Below, one piece after another: positions 44,823 to 57,110 of a DNA stretch of 64,000 nt. Under the pieces are notes generated by a model, which was not told the origin of the DNA, did not search any database, and was given only the letters and a program-made list of their open reading frames with translations. Each line of letters starts with the position of its first letter. The first letter of the stretch is position 1. Source of the DNA: Plantago major (lineage: Eukaryota > Streptophyta > Magnoliopsida > Lamiales > Plantaginaceae); the NCBI GenBank assembly GCA_026545765.1, contig CM048840.1, positions 88,440,877 to 88,504,876 of the forward strand, read 5' to 3'. The position numbers were made by a program, and so were the translations under genes.

Positions 44823-47800
44823 TCAGGAATGCTCGATTCTGATATCTGATAGCTTGAAGTATTCATATATGATCTTCAGATATCTGATGTCACCCTTGTA
44901 TTGATCTTCAATCATGTAGAAGGACTCATAGAGTTCCACAACAAGTCTTGCTCTTGTGCCTGTTCCAGTGATGTTGGGAATTCTGTGTACATCATCTGGC
45001 TTTCCATAGGGACAATCATCAGAGAGGTCCTTTTTCATGGCTTCTATTCTCTTGATTACTTCAAAATCTAACCAGGCTTTGATGTGGTTGGTATTAATCA
45101 AGACTGGCTTGTCTTTTCTCCATGCCATGAGTTGTTTATGGATTGGTTCTGGAAATTTTTCATTTACCAGTAAGTGCTTGAGTTCCAGAATCCAGTAGCC
45201 ATTCTTCTGATTAATGCATCTGTAGACAGAGGAGTCATTGTTGGTCTTCACATACTCAATCTTGGCTTCTTCAGGCCTGAGTGGTAGTTGAAGTTTTCTT
45301 TGTTCAGCTCTCAGCCTGTTCCTCCTTTGTCTTAAATTCACCCTTGGGGGATTGCTTGAAGAACCACCCTGGATTGACTTGGTATTTCCAGAGGGTGTTT
45401 TACCTGCCAAAGGCTTTGCAGCTATGGGCTCAGATAGGCTATCAACCCTTTTTATTTTTCTGTGAAGAGGAGCTTCATCTTCATCAGTCTCTTCATCATC
45501 ATCATCAAGATTAATTTTTGTGAAAGTTTTGCAGCCTTCTTCATTGCCCTGTGATTTGATTTGGCCTTCTTCTTCTTCTTCTTCTTCTTCTTCTTCAGAA
45601 GACTCATCAATCCTTCTTACTTGTCTTCTCCTTGGAGCCTTGGTACTCCTTGGAGGTTTATGTGCCCTGGCCCTTGTTGTCATTCCTTTTTCAGGAAGTT
45701 GCTGAGTGGTGGCCACTATCTGTAGAGCAATCTGACTGGAGGAGGGCTCATTTATTCTGAGAGGTGGTTGTTCAGATTTTCTTTTGTTTCCTCTTCCTCT
45801 TCCTCTCTGAGCACCTTGAAATCCTTCCCCCTTAGTCATTGTTGACTGACTAAGAATCACAAAGGATTCTGAAAGGGAGTCAAAGTTGCCCTGCAAATAG
45901 TTGTAAGCAGCAACCAACTGTTCCATATTAGCCTTGAGCTCCTGATTTTGTTTGATAAGACTTGTTTTCTTATCAGTGAGCTCTGCCAGTGGGCCTTGAA
46001 TAGCATCTGCTTTTCCAGCAGCATAGCTAGCCTCTTCAAAGGCTTTTGCAGCCAAGTTTTGTTCATCATCCCTAACCATGCCTAGGTCTTTCTGAGCAAC
46101 GACCAGACTGGTTGTTCTCTGAGTGATGAGCTCAGTGAATGTCTTCATTTCTGCAGGGACTGATGCAATGGCAGCTTTATCTTGAGAAGACAACTCCTTT
46201 TTCAATTTAGCCAGTACTTGATATCAGTTCAAGTATTCATTGGAGTTGACATTTGGCAGCTTGCTGAATATTTCAGGAGCAATCAGCTTCCTTTTCAAAT
46301 GAGAAACCGCTAAGTGTTCATTGCGGTGTTCTGCCAATGCCTTGTCTTCTTCATCATCTGAGTCATCAGCCCAGTGATCTTCATCCTCTTGCACTTCTTC
46401 ATCAAGGTTTCTGAAGCCGGAAACCATCTCAGATATGGGTTTCTTGCCTTTGGAGGATGGTTTCTTTGGTGAAGATGCAGCCTTAGCATCATGCTTTTCT
46501 TCAGATACTTGTTCAGCATCTAGCTCCTTAGCAATATAATCAACAGCGTCCCGGAGCCCTTTAATCTCAGAGTAAGCTTGCGTTTCTTTGCGCGTTTGTT
46601 CTTCAAGTTTATCTAGCTTGACTCTGGATTCAGCTATCTTTTCTTCCAGTTGAAGATGTAGCTGTTGTTCTTCCTCCAACAATTGTTTGAGTTGAGCAAC
46701 TCTGGCTTGTGCATCTAACATTTTCTAAGTGTTGTCCTCAGAGTGCTCAACTACTTGTTCAGTAGTGTCTTTTTGTTGGGGAGATGGATGGGTAGATTTC
46801 TGAGGAGATGGAGGAGGGGCTTTTTGTGATGTCTTCTCAGTGTGCTTTTCAAAGAATCGAGGTATTATTACCTTGTGCAATCCCTCCCGCCCACAGTGCA
46901 GGGCATCATCATCATCCTTCTTATCATCCTCATCCTTGTGATGGTCAAGGAGGTTCTTCATAGTCATTCTCATCGCCTCCTTCTCTTCATCTTCAGAGAC
47001 CAGATTGATCACTTCTGGAATAGTGACCATTTGCCCATTAACTTCCTTTTGCTCAGAGGGTATGAATTGTAGAGTTTGGGGCAAAGTAGGCTTGAATGCC
47101 ATCTGCATTCTGGTCTGACCATCTGCTTGGTTAAAAGCTTGAATAAGCTTCTTGGCCACTTCCTTGACGAAGTCCTTATGCATTAATGTTCCAAAAGAGT
47201 ATTGTTTAGTGGGGAACATGGCATGGACATAATTTTCCAGGTCAAGGGCTCGTTCTCTCCTTATGGGGTGATTAGTCACCTTAATGATCTCAGATAGATC
47301 GGAGCATCGAAGCTTTTGCCATTTCTTGAAGCATTTTAGGTGCTTTGGCAAAGTGTAGTCCTTGAAGAAAGGAAGCAGGTCCTTACTTTCATCAACAGGG
47401 ACCTTAGTGGCACTTGATTGAGCCTGAAAGAAAGAGTTCTGAATTAGTTTCAAAACTTTAGTAGATATCTGGGCTTTAGAGTAGAAAGGTATCTGTGTTA
47501 CCTGTGTGACAGGCTCAGATGACTTGACTACTAAGGTTCCAGGTGCCTCAGATATCTGGATATGAGGAGGAGACTGGGAAGCCTGATCCTCAGTGATCTT
47601 TCTTTCTACTTGAACCTGAGATTAAAAACAACACTTTGAAAATTTTGAGCAAGAAAACTACGTTAGACAATTTTAGTTATCTGAGAAGTCAATTACTTCC
47701 ACAATAGGAGGCTCAGATATTTGTCTATCAGAGACTTGTGCAGTCTCTGGAAGTTTTTCTTGTGATGAACGCTTTGATGCCTCATCAATTTCCATTGGTT

Positions 47801-50127
47801 GCGGGGATTGAGTGGGCAATTCCCCAGCAACTTCTACTTCTTTTTGAACCTGTAAGTAGAAAGTGTTAGTTTGAGAAAAATGATCAGAGATTTGTCTTTG
47901 AAGATTATAGGTATCTGAAATATATATACCTTCTCAATAGAAGGTTCAGATACTTGTTTCTCAGAGACCTTGGAAGTCTCTGGATTCTTCTCTGAAGAGA
48001 TAGACTTTTCAGTCTCTCCATTTTTCTTCTCAGATGGAGCCTATTAGAAACAAACACCTTAGTATAATTCATGTGTATAAAGCATATATCTGAGATGTTA
48101 TATTTTAAGGAACTTTCTTCTACCTGTGAAACAGGAACCTGTTCCTTAAATGGTGAGGCTATGGAAGCCTCCTTCTCAGATTCTAAGGCAAGCTTTCCAG
48201 CTTCGTCTTGTTCTTGTGTTTCTAATTTAGCCTGTAACAAAGAAATTTTTATAAGTAACAAGATTTATAAACATAAAATTTCACGAGTAGAGAGTTAAAC
48301 CATTCAACTACCCGAACAGTATCAGGCTGATTGGTCTCTGGAACTTGTGAACCTTCTATGCTTTGGTCTTGTTGTTCCATTTCAGCTTCTTTTTTGAAGT
48401 TTCAGGTACTTCAGACCTTTCCTGAGTGACTAACTCAGTTGCCTCCCCTGTTTGATCATTCTGAGCAGGTGTCTTAGTTTGATCCCTCTCTAGGAGTTGG
48501 GGAACCTTCTCATTTGCAGGATTTTCTTCAGCATATTTCATTGCTGGTATGTCGAAATGGAGTTCATTAACCATTTCATCAACCACTTGTGGCTGTTGTG
48601 GTTGTCTGGAAGCAGAAGTTTGAGCATTTGAGAGCCTTCCAGATTTTTAAGTGTGGTGTTGACATCAGCGTCTACCAACACTAGGTCACCACTCATCAGG
48701 GCTTCTTGAAGTTATTTATACGTGACTTTCCCTGATGGTGTGTTGGCACCAACAACCTTTGCTATAGGTGCTTGCTCAGCAACCTTTGAGCTAGTTGCTT
48801 TCTCAGCAACCTTGGACCTTTTGGTCCTCTTTCCCTTGGCCTTGGTTACTTTTTCAGTAACCTTGGGGGCTTGGATCTTGTCCTCCTTGTCTGATTCGTC
48901 ATCGAAATCTGGAACGGAGTTATCAACAATCCCTGCTGCTTCTGCAGAGAGAGTTTGAAGTTTCTCACTGCTTTTATCAGCATTGATAAGTTCATCTGCA
49001 AGGCACTCTGTAGCATTGATGACTTCATCTGCATTGATGAGTTCATCAGCACTGGTCTTAGCAGCATTGATTAGTTAATCTGCATTTATGAGTTCATCAG
49101 CAGACTTCTTTTGTGAAGTTCTGGGCCTCTTGGTCGCAATGGAACCTTTAGATACCTCATCAGTCTTTCGTTTCTTGGAACCTTTCTGAGATGCAGTAAC
49201 CTTTTTCATCATGTTTGTATACTCATATTTGTAGGGTAGGTTACTATTGGCAATGTCTGCCGTCTCTCTGAGCTCAATGCCAAGGCACTCCAGTAAGTAG
49301 CAAATCTTCAGTCCATAGCTTACTGTAGCTTTTGGCTCAGCAAGGCCCTTAACGATTTTAGGCTCAAAGCCTTGTATCTTCTTCACAAATTTCATGAAGG
49401 CATACTTCCCCCAATTAAAAGGGTTTTCCAGCCTTTTGTCTTGTTGATTCAACAAGAACATCATCATCCAGCGTTCTTGGCTTATCTGGTCAGCACCTCC
49501 TTGTAGACCATCAAAGCATATGTGAAGGACACATGCCAACACATCCCAGTGGACCAACAAATGTTTGGTCCTTATGTCAGCAAGCTTAAAGTCGATGGGT
49601 GTGTCTGGCTTGTCAAGATCACACACATCACTGTATAGTTGCTTCACACATTCAAGGAGATCTTCATCCTTGGTGTCAATTTCAAAATCCTTTCCAAGAT
49701 TTTCAAGTTCAAACAGCTCACAGAAAGCTGTTTCGTCCAACAGGATTTCTTGTCCTTGGACTTTGGTCTTGATAGACACTGTCTCAGTGCCTTCAGAGAC
49801 TTTGGAGATAATCGTGGAGTTATTGTAAAACTTCAGGACATCCAGTGAAGAAACTCCACTGGGAAGAGCAGATAGAAATCCCTTGATTTGTGCCTTTTCA
49901 AGCATATCAAGTAACAACTTTCTGTCAGTCTGGTTTTCTATTTCAGCTACCAGGTATTCCTCAATCATGGCACCACCCCAAATCATCCTGTGATTTGAAG
50001 TCCAATGATTAGGATTGAACTCTCCAATCAACCGATTGTATGTTATAACCAGCACTGGTGCTTGCTTTTCAGCAGTACCAGATGTAGTAGCTTGGAATTT
50101 CTGAGTAGAAGCACGTTTGGGAGCCAT
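44823..50127 (-). pseudogene. Sirevirus copy A accessory (env-position) region
   Basis: A 5.3-kb coding-like region after pol. It opens with a block of about 350 residues (49075-50127) starting MAPKRASTQK, with KFYNNSTIISKV, TKVQGQEILLDETAFCELF, ERWMMMFLLNQQ and FNWGKYAFMKF and a lysine-rich end. Then come acidic segments, a run of short exon-like units (about 47.4-48.35 kb), coiled coils (VAQLKQLLEEEQQLHLQLEE), a poly-Glu stretch (a GAA/CTT microsatellite at about 45571-45600), and a conserved tail (HLLVNEKFPEPIHKQLMAWR, CPYGKPDDVHRI). Same order as copy B. No membrane span or signal peptide is seen. Some segments are open over hundreds of codons. Fossil. Confidence 0.75.
47400..48350 (-). 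repeat. Series of mini-exon-like units in the accessory region of copy A
   Basis: Four or five segments of about 100-150 bp, each opening after a pyrimidine-rich ...CAG or ...TAG with GCT- or GTTCAA- and closing before GTA-type donor text. They are separated by AT-rich gaps of roughly 70-100 bp. The segments encode similar acidic text (for example SEKKNGETEKS, VSEKQVSEPSIEK). The same pattern occurs in copy B at about 36.65-37.55 kb. Confidence 0.6.
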
Positions 50128-50313
50128 CTCTTTAAATAGTGAAGTTTTTGAAAAACGAGAAGAGATTAAGGTAGGAAATTAGTGATTCTTTGCAGAAAAA
50201 CTACGAGGGAATCAGTAGTTGCAGAGAAAATTGCAGAGATTTGAGAGAATTTTGCAGTTTTTGTGCTAGAGCAAATGTAGGATTAGGCGAAAGTGATTTC
50301 TTTTGCCAAAATC

Positions 50314-50325
50314 CTATATATATAG
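50314..50325 (-). promoter_or_regulatory. Internal TATA-like motif upstream of the copy A accessory region
   Basis: CTATATATATAG about 187 bp upstream of the MAPK start at 50127. Context (ATCCTATATATATAGCAG on the plus strand) is shared with copy B at 39356-39367, though the regions around it have diverged. Confidence 0.5.
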
Positions 50326-51366
50326 CAGTGTAATTCCAACAGGCAAAAATACACAAATTAATTTTGTGCATTTGTAACTGTGTACGTGTAGTAAGGCGTG
50401 GGTAAAATTCGGTTTGCATTAAATGCTTAGTGGGCCACATCTGAGTTTTTACAGTCCACTATTTTATAGAGAATTAATCTCGACCTTTAAAATGGAACGC
50501 CCATTTCATCAATGGTTGGGATTGCTTTTCCAGCATTGATCACAATCAACCCATGTGATTGTGTCCAATTAATTAATTTTGGCGATTAGCTATCTGAATC
50601 ACATTTCTTCTATGTGACTAAGGGACAATTTTTGTATCTGAGTCTATCTCACACTCAGTATCTGTTCATGTTTTACACAAAGATAGAAATAATACAAATT
50701 TCAAGAGAGAAGTTGACTGCAGACAGTTGTACTATTCTCTTTTGTGTTCCCCCTCACTGAGTGATCTAGATATCTGAGTACATGTCTCAGAAATCTTCAA
50801 ATAGTCATTTTACCCTTTAACTTTTGATATCTCAATACCCGTCTCAGATACTTGTTTGCTAAGTGTTTCACCTTTTGCCTTTGATATTCTAGATTCCTGT
50901 TCCAGATATCTTATCTCTCCTTTTTCCCTTCTTAATCATTCTGAGTTCCTGTCTCACTCACATTCTTAGCTTCTTTTACTATATGAGTTCCCATCTCAGA
51001 TACCCCTTTTTTTTTCTTGAATATCTAGATGCCTGATCCAGATATCTTTCTCCTCTCTGAATCCTCATCTCAGAGATTAGAACTTTTCAGTTCCTTTGAT
51101 AACTCCATTAACCCAAGACTATGTCTCAAGGTTAAGAACCTGCTTTCTTGCAAAGACTTTGTAAAGATATCTGCAAGTTGGTCTTCAGTACCAAAATTAA
51201 GTATCTCTATATTGCCTTTTTCAACATGGTCTCTAATGAAGTGGTGTCTAACATCAATGTACTTTGTTCTTGCATGAAACTTAGGATTCTGAGTTATGGC
51301 AATAGCACTTGTGTTGTCACAGAAAATTGGAGTTTTCTCTTCATTGACCTCATAGTCTCTGAGTTG
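50326..51366 (-). other. Sirevirus copy A spacer between pol and accessory region
   Basis: No supported reading frame. AT- and pyrimidine-rich, with repeated ATATCTGAG-type words also found in the LTRs. Confidence 0.6.
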
Positions 51367-54300
51367 TTATTGTATCCACAATATCTGTGAAGCACAACAC
51401 CCAGCAGCAATATATTCAGCCTCTGTGGTAGATGTGGCAATTGAGTTTTGTTTCTTGCTGAACCATGATATTAATCTGGCACCAAGAAATTGACAAGTTC
51501 CTGAGGTGCTTTTTCTATCAAGCAATGATCCAAAGATAGTCAAGATCGTAATAGCCAACTAAACTCAATCCATCGCCTTTTGGATACCACAATCCAACTT
51601 CTACAAGACTTTTACATACCTTAATATTTTCATAGCAATGTTGTAGTGTGATTGCATTGGATTTGTCTGAAATCTAGCACACACTCCAACCGCATATTGA
51701 ATATCAGGTCTACTTGCAGTGAGGTACAGTAGAGACCCAATCAATTTCCTATACTTGTGTTCTTCAATACTCTTGTCAGATTCAGTATAGGTCATTTTGG
51801 TTCCAATGCTCATAGGTATCTTAGCATTCTTTTCAGAAGGCTTTAGATTAAACTTGTTGAGAATGTCCTTTGCATACTTTGTTTGACTAATGAATATTCC
51901 ATCATTAAGTTTCTTGACTTGCAATCCTAGTAAGTAGTTTAATTCTCCCATCATGCTCATCTCAAATTTACTTTTCATGAGCTCAGCAGAGTCTTCACAA
52001 AGTTGCTTGTCTTTTGATCCAAATATAATGTCATCAACATATACTTGGACTAGAAGTAGTTTCCCGTCATGGTTCAAAGTAAAGAGTGTTTTATCAACAT
52101 CTCCTTTCTTGAAGCCATTTTCCGGCAAGTATTTGGCTAAAGTATCATACCATGCTCTCGGTGCCTATTTTAGTCCATACAGAGCTTTCTGAAGCTTATA
52201 AACCATTCTACTTTCTAAAGAAACCTCAAAGCCTGGTGGTTGTTCAACATAGACGTCTTCAGCAAGTTCACCGTTTAGGAATGCACTTTTAACATCCATC
52301 TGATAAACTTTAAAGTCATTATGAGCTGAAAAGGCTAGAAATAGTCTAATTGTGTCCAATCTTACAACTGGAGCATATGACTCATCAAAATCTAGTCCTT
52401 CTGTCTGGGTGAATCCCTTGGCAACCAACCTTGATTTGTTTCTGGTTATTTCACCAGACTCATTCATTTTATTTCTGAAAACCCACTTGGTTCCAATTAC
52501 AGATATTCCGTCAACAAATGGAACCAGTTTCTAGACTTTGTTTCTCTCAAATTGATCCAACTCTTCTTGCATTGCAGAGATCCAATCTTGATCCTTCAAT
52601 GCTTCTTCTATAGTTTTAGGTTCAATATTTGAGATGAAACATCCATAAAGAGAGTCAGCAATTGCTCTCCTAGTTCTAACTCCTTGGTCTAAAGGACCGA
52701 TCACATCCTTGGCAGGATGATTTCTTATACATTTCATAATGGGTTTTGAACTAGTAGGATCAATATCGTTTTGATCTGAATGTGAATCAATATGATCTTG
52801 ATATGATACTTGTGCAGTATCTGAGATATCTGACACATGGGAAATGCCATGGATATCTGACACTTTTCAGTGTTAGAGATATCTGGAATTTGATTTTCAG
52901 CAATCTCATTCTCAGAAACCTCTTCATGATGAAGGTTCTCAGTAACCTGTTCCATTTATGGAATTCTCATAGGAAATTCTTCATCATGTCTTAGAGTCAT
53001 CTGGTTGTTACTAAGCAATGGTTGCTTTTCATCGTCAGATTCATCCTCTAAGTGAATGATAGAATTATTTCCTTTTGAGGATTCTTCTTCATAATCTTTA
53101 ATCATTAGCTCTTTGAACCTATCTGAGAGTTCTTCATTCATGGGTACTTTCTTGTTTCCTTCGTAGAAGACTACATGAACAGATTCTTCAATCTTTTGCG
53201 TTCTTTTGTTGTAGATTCTGTAGGCTTTGCTATTCAGAGAATAACCAAGAAATACTCCATCTGCTTTTGGTTGAAATGTTCTCAAGTATTCTTTTCCATT
53301 GTTAAGAACAAAACAACTGCAACCAAACACCCTTAGATGTTTGATACTAGGGGGTCTACCAATCAAAAGCTCATAAGGAGTTTTGTCATGGTGTTTGTTA
53401 ATCAAACATCTATTTTGAGTGTAGCAGGCTGTGTTAACAACTTCAACCCAATAGATTTCACTTATTTCAAAGGTCGCAAGCATCGTTCTTCACGCTTCTT
53501 TGTGGTCCTATTCTTCCTTTCAGCAACACCATTTTGTTGTGGTGTCCTTACGGAAGATAGTTGATGTTGTATACCTTTGCAGGTACAAAACTCTTTTATT
53601 TACTGGTTCACAAACTCAGTGCCATGGTCTGTTCTGATCACAGATACATTGTCATTTTTCATAACTTCAAGCTTATTCAGCAAGTTGGGTATCTCAACCC
53701 TTGCATCAGATTTTTGTTTGAGAAATACAACCCAAGTGAATCTTGAGTAATCATCAACAACAACCAGACCATAATTCTTTCCTGCATAGCTAGTTACAGA
53801 GGATTAAAAAAGATCCATATGTAACATTTGCAGTGGCCTTTCACTGGAGTGTCTAGTTTTAGACTTGAAAGATGTTTTGGATTGTTTTCCCATTTGGCAA
53901 GCTGAGCATATACCATCTTTTCTATATACCATTTTGGGTAAACCAACCATCAAATCTTTCTTGGCTAACTTGTTCAGAGTTTTGAATTTCAAGTGACTCA
54001 TTCTTTTATGCCATAGCCAGTTTTCTTCAGTGCGGCCAGATTGACTCACCATGAGACATTCTTCAGTTGTGGCAGATGCCCAGTCAGCAATATAAAGATT
54101 CCTTTTCGCCTAGCAACCAAGACTGTCTGCTTTGACTCATTGTCAATTACTTTGCATAGTTTTGACTTGATCTTGACAGTGTACCCTTTGTCTACTAATT
54201 GACTCATGCTTAGGAGATTATATTTCAATCCCTTCACATGTAGTACTTCAGAGATTGTAAGAGCTCCAAACATCAGATTGCCAAAACCTATGGTTGAATT

Positions 54301-54441
54301 TTCATCTTCTCCAGCAAATCTAATAATTGATCCATTATCGCATTTTCTGTAGTTAATCAGATTTGCTTTATCTCCTGTCATGTGCTTCCCACACCCACTA
54401 TCAAAATGCCACTTCGGGTTCTTCCTCAGAGTGTTCAGCAC
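51367..54441 (-). pseudogene. Sirevirus copy A pol relic (protease, integrase, RT, RNase H)
   Basis: Protease: WHFDSGCGKHMTGDKANL (DSG active site). Pre-integrase: LWHKRMSHLKFKTLNKLAKK, then CSACQMGKQ completing an HHCC zinc site. Integrase core, with CINKHHDKTPYELLIGRPPS near its C-terminal end. [40 protein letters not shown] and catalytic YVDDIIFGSKD. RNase H: KSTSGTCQFLGARLISWFSK and STTEAEYIAA. All are diagnostic of Ty1/copia. Broken; fossil. Confidence 0.92.
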
Positions 54442-54459
54442 AAAACAGGAAACAAGGAG

Positions 54460-56995
54460 TTAGGCTCTCATTCCAACAATGGAACCTTCTGGACTAAAGA
54501 ATCTCCCTGTAGGAATCCATTTCTGAATGATCTTCCTTGGGATATTCTTTTGTCTTGTTGGAACATAAGGAGGAATTTTAGGTAAATGAATGGTATCATT
54601 ATCATTTAAAGCTATTTTCCTTCTTGGTGTGTTCCTTGGTGCTCCTCGTGGTGCTTTCAGATATCTGCTGATTGTCGCTTTCGCAAAGAACTTAGCTTTC
54701 CATGCCAGATTTCTTCTAGCCCTGACATTCAGAGTGATCGTAACCTGTTCTTTCTTCCACTTATGATGATTGCAATGCGCAATCCTGGCTTTCATCCATC
54801 GTTCTTGCTCTTGTTTATACTCATGAGCGAGTTGTTTCCCGATGGCTTTATAGCCAATGCCATTTCGAGCACCTGGTGCTGTTTGAGTTCTCTTCTCAGC
54901 AGCTTTGCTAGTCTCTAGAACGTCTTTCTTTCCAAAAAACGTGATGTTGGAGAATTTGCCTGCTCCTGCAATTTTTCCTTTCTGAGAAGCATAGCACTGT
55001 AGGTGATTACACTTTTCAGTGTTATGTTTCTTTATAGAAACGTTCCCAACAGTTTTCTTTTGGACTTGTTTTCCCCACAAAGGTTTGGTCGGAACTGCCT
55101 TTCCTTTGTAAACAACCTTAGCTTTCTGACCAATGTTATATGTTATTTGGGAACCATCTTGCTGAGCACTAACAAATGTTATTTTTTCGTCACTCTTATT
55201 CAGAGTGGTAGAACTATTTGTTTGTGTGTCCAGTCCAAATCCTCCCTTTTCTGAAGGATCTCTTAAATAAGAGTGTACTTCAGTAAGAGTGTCACAAGCT
55301 TTGGCATAGGATTGAAAAGATAGTTCTTTATTCTTGAGTTCCTCATTTTCAGAAAGAAGATCTTTATTTTCCTGTTGGAGTATATCCATTGCCTTTCTGT
55401 GTAACTTCTCTGTTTCAGATATCTGTGCTTTGAGAAATACATTTTCAGCATCCTTTTTCTCAGATATCTTGAGTAATTGTGAATTTTCCTTCTCAAGAGA
55501 ATTCTTTTCTTCTTCAAGAATGTCGGCTCTAGCTCGGATCATTTGAAATTCGCTTTTGTAGAGATCAAGTTCTCTTCTGAAATATTCTGAATCTCTGATT
55601 TCTTCCTCATCACTCTCATAAGTTATGAATTGAGAGATGTTGGTTACCTCGTCAGCCATTAGGCATGGCTCAATGTTGGAGCAATCTGGATAGATCTCCT
55701 CAAAGAACCCAAGATAATTCCCTTTTCTTTTGACCAAAGTCAACTAATTCATGAGTGATGCCACATAATTCTGGAGAAGGTAATTTGGTATCATCTGTGT
55801 CTTCTTCCTCAGATTCTGACTCAATATCATGAGCATCCAGTTGGATTTGAATCTTTTTCCTTTCTTCAGTGAGCATAGCTCTCTGATCCCTCTTGAAGTT
55901 TCTTCTATCTTTCTTGTCACCTGTCTTTAGCTTATTGAAAACAAGGCAATCTCTTTTAAAATGACCAGGTTTATGACAATAGAAACAGATATCGTTTCCG
56001 ACTTCTGCTTCCTCAGTACTAGATGCTTGCTGAGCCGGCTTGTTCAGCGAGCTTGACAGCTGCATATTTTTTTACTGGTGATAATTTGAGCCTAGATTCT
56101 TGTTCAGCTTCTCTTTGGCTTTTCTTCTCTCAATCTCCCGACTGACATATTTTTCTCATTTGCTTTACAACAAGAGCATCTTCCTCAGTCATTTCCTTGG
56201 TATCCTTCTTTTCAGAAGTACCTTGTGTTACTAAAGCAACATTGTGAACTTTCTCAGCAATTGTCTGTTCTCTTTGAGTAGTTTCATAGTTGACAGTAGC
56301 TAAGTGGAAAAAGAGTTCTACTGGAGTGATATTTGGCATTCCTTGGTTGAAATAAAAATACTGAGTGTGTTCCCAGTTTTGATTCAAGCTTCTCACTATA
56401 GTCGTAACCTTTTCAAAGTTAGAGTATCTCTCACTTTCACCAAGTGCAGCCATTTCACTCATCAATGCTGTGAACCGGAAATCTAGTTCTTCAAGAGTCT
56501 CTGTGGGACCTTGTTTAAAGTTTTGGAATTTGAGCTTCAAAACTTCGAACTTATTTTCCTTTGTTTTCTCGATTTGCACAGATTTCTCAATCAATGCCAC
56601 TTTCACTGCTTTTGCACCCTACGCTTTAATTGTATGTGCTTTGGAGTGGAACGTATGATAATATTGTGAGCCTGACCATCCAGTCTATTTCTCTTGGCAT
56701 CTTCCGATGTCCAGAGCTCTCTGGGCTTTGGCTCGTAAACAACTTGACCAATAGGTCTTCCACTAGTTGAAGCACCTGTTTGTGAGGAACCATCACTTAG
56801 TTCTTCATCAATGGGAACTCTGTCTGTACCATTAGAAACCTCCATGACCTGCTTGAGTTGTTGAATGACTATGGGGCCATTCTTTATTAATTCGATCATT
56901 TCATCACTGATGGCTTCTAGGTGGAGCATCATGTTGTTCTTCCATTTCTCATAATTCTCTGGCTTGAGAATTGGAGCTTCACTTAAAGACATCCT
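54460..56995 (-). pseudogene. Sirevirus copy A gag relic
   Basis: Starts at about 56992 with MSLSEAPILKPENYEKWKNN (the gag N-terminal DUF4219-like block), followed by the UBN2-type capsid region (KLKFQNFKQGPTETLEELDF). A CCHC zinc knuckle (CFYCHKPGHFKRDC, about 55945-55990) comes next, then a long coiled coil (about 55260-55560, LEEEKNSLEKENSQLLKI) and a basic tail. The extended coiled-coil gag is a known Sirevirus trait. Broken; fossil. Confidence 0.88.
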
Positions 56996-57090
56996 GCAGC
57001 AAACACACTAAATAGACAAATCAAGTGTAGGTGAAAAGCAGTTTGTGGGCACTTATCTGGGATCTAGGTTCAGTGCAGAAGTCTTGGGAA

Positions 57091-57108
57091 CCTCCTTCTC
57101 TGATACCA
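57091..57108 (-). other. Sirevirus copy A primer-binding site
   Basis: TGGTATCAGAGAAGGAGG on the minus strand, two bases inside the 5' LTR. TGGTATCAGAG is complementary to the 3' end of plant initiator tRNA-Met. Confidence 0.9.
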
Positions 57109-57110
57109 CT

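Noticed and set aside
45571-45600. CTT microsatellite as a separate repeat locus
   Set aside because: It is the poly-Glu codon run of the accessory region and is better described as part of it.
44823-50127. Calling the accessory protein a true envelope glycoprotein
   Set aside because: I see no signal peptide, membrane span or cysteine pattern. The position after pol is the only env-like trait.
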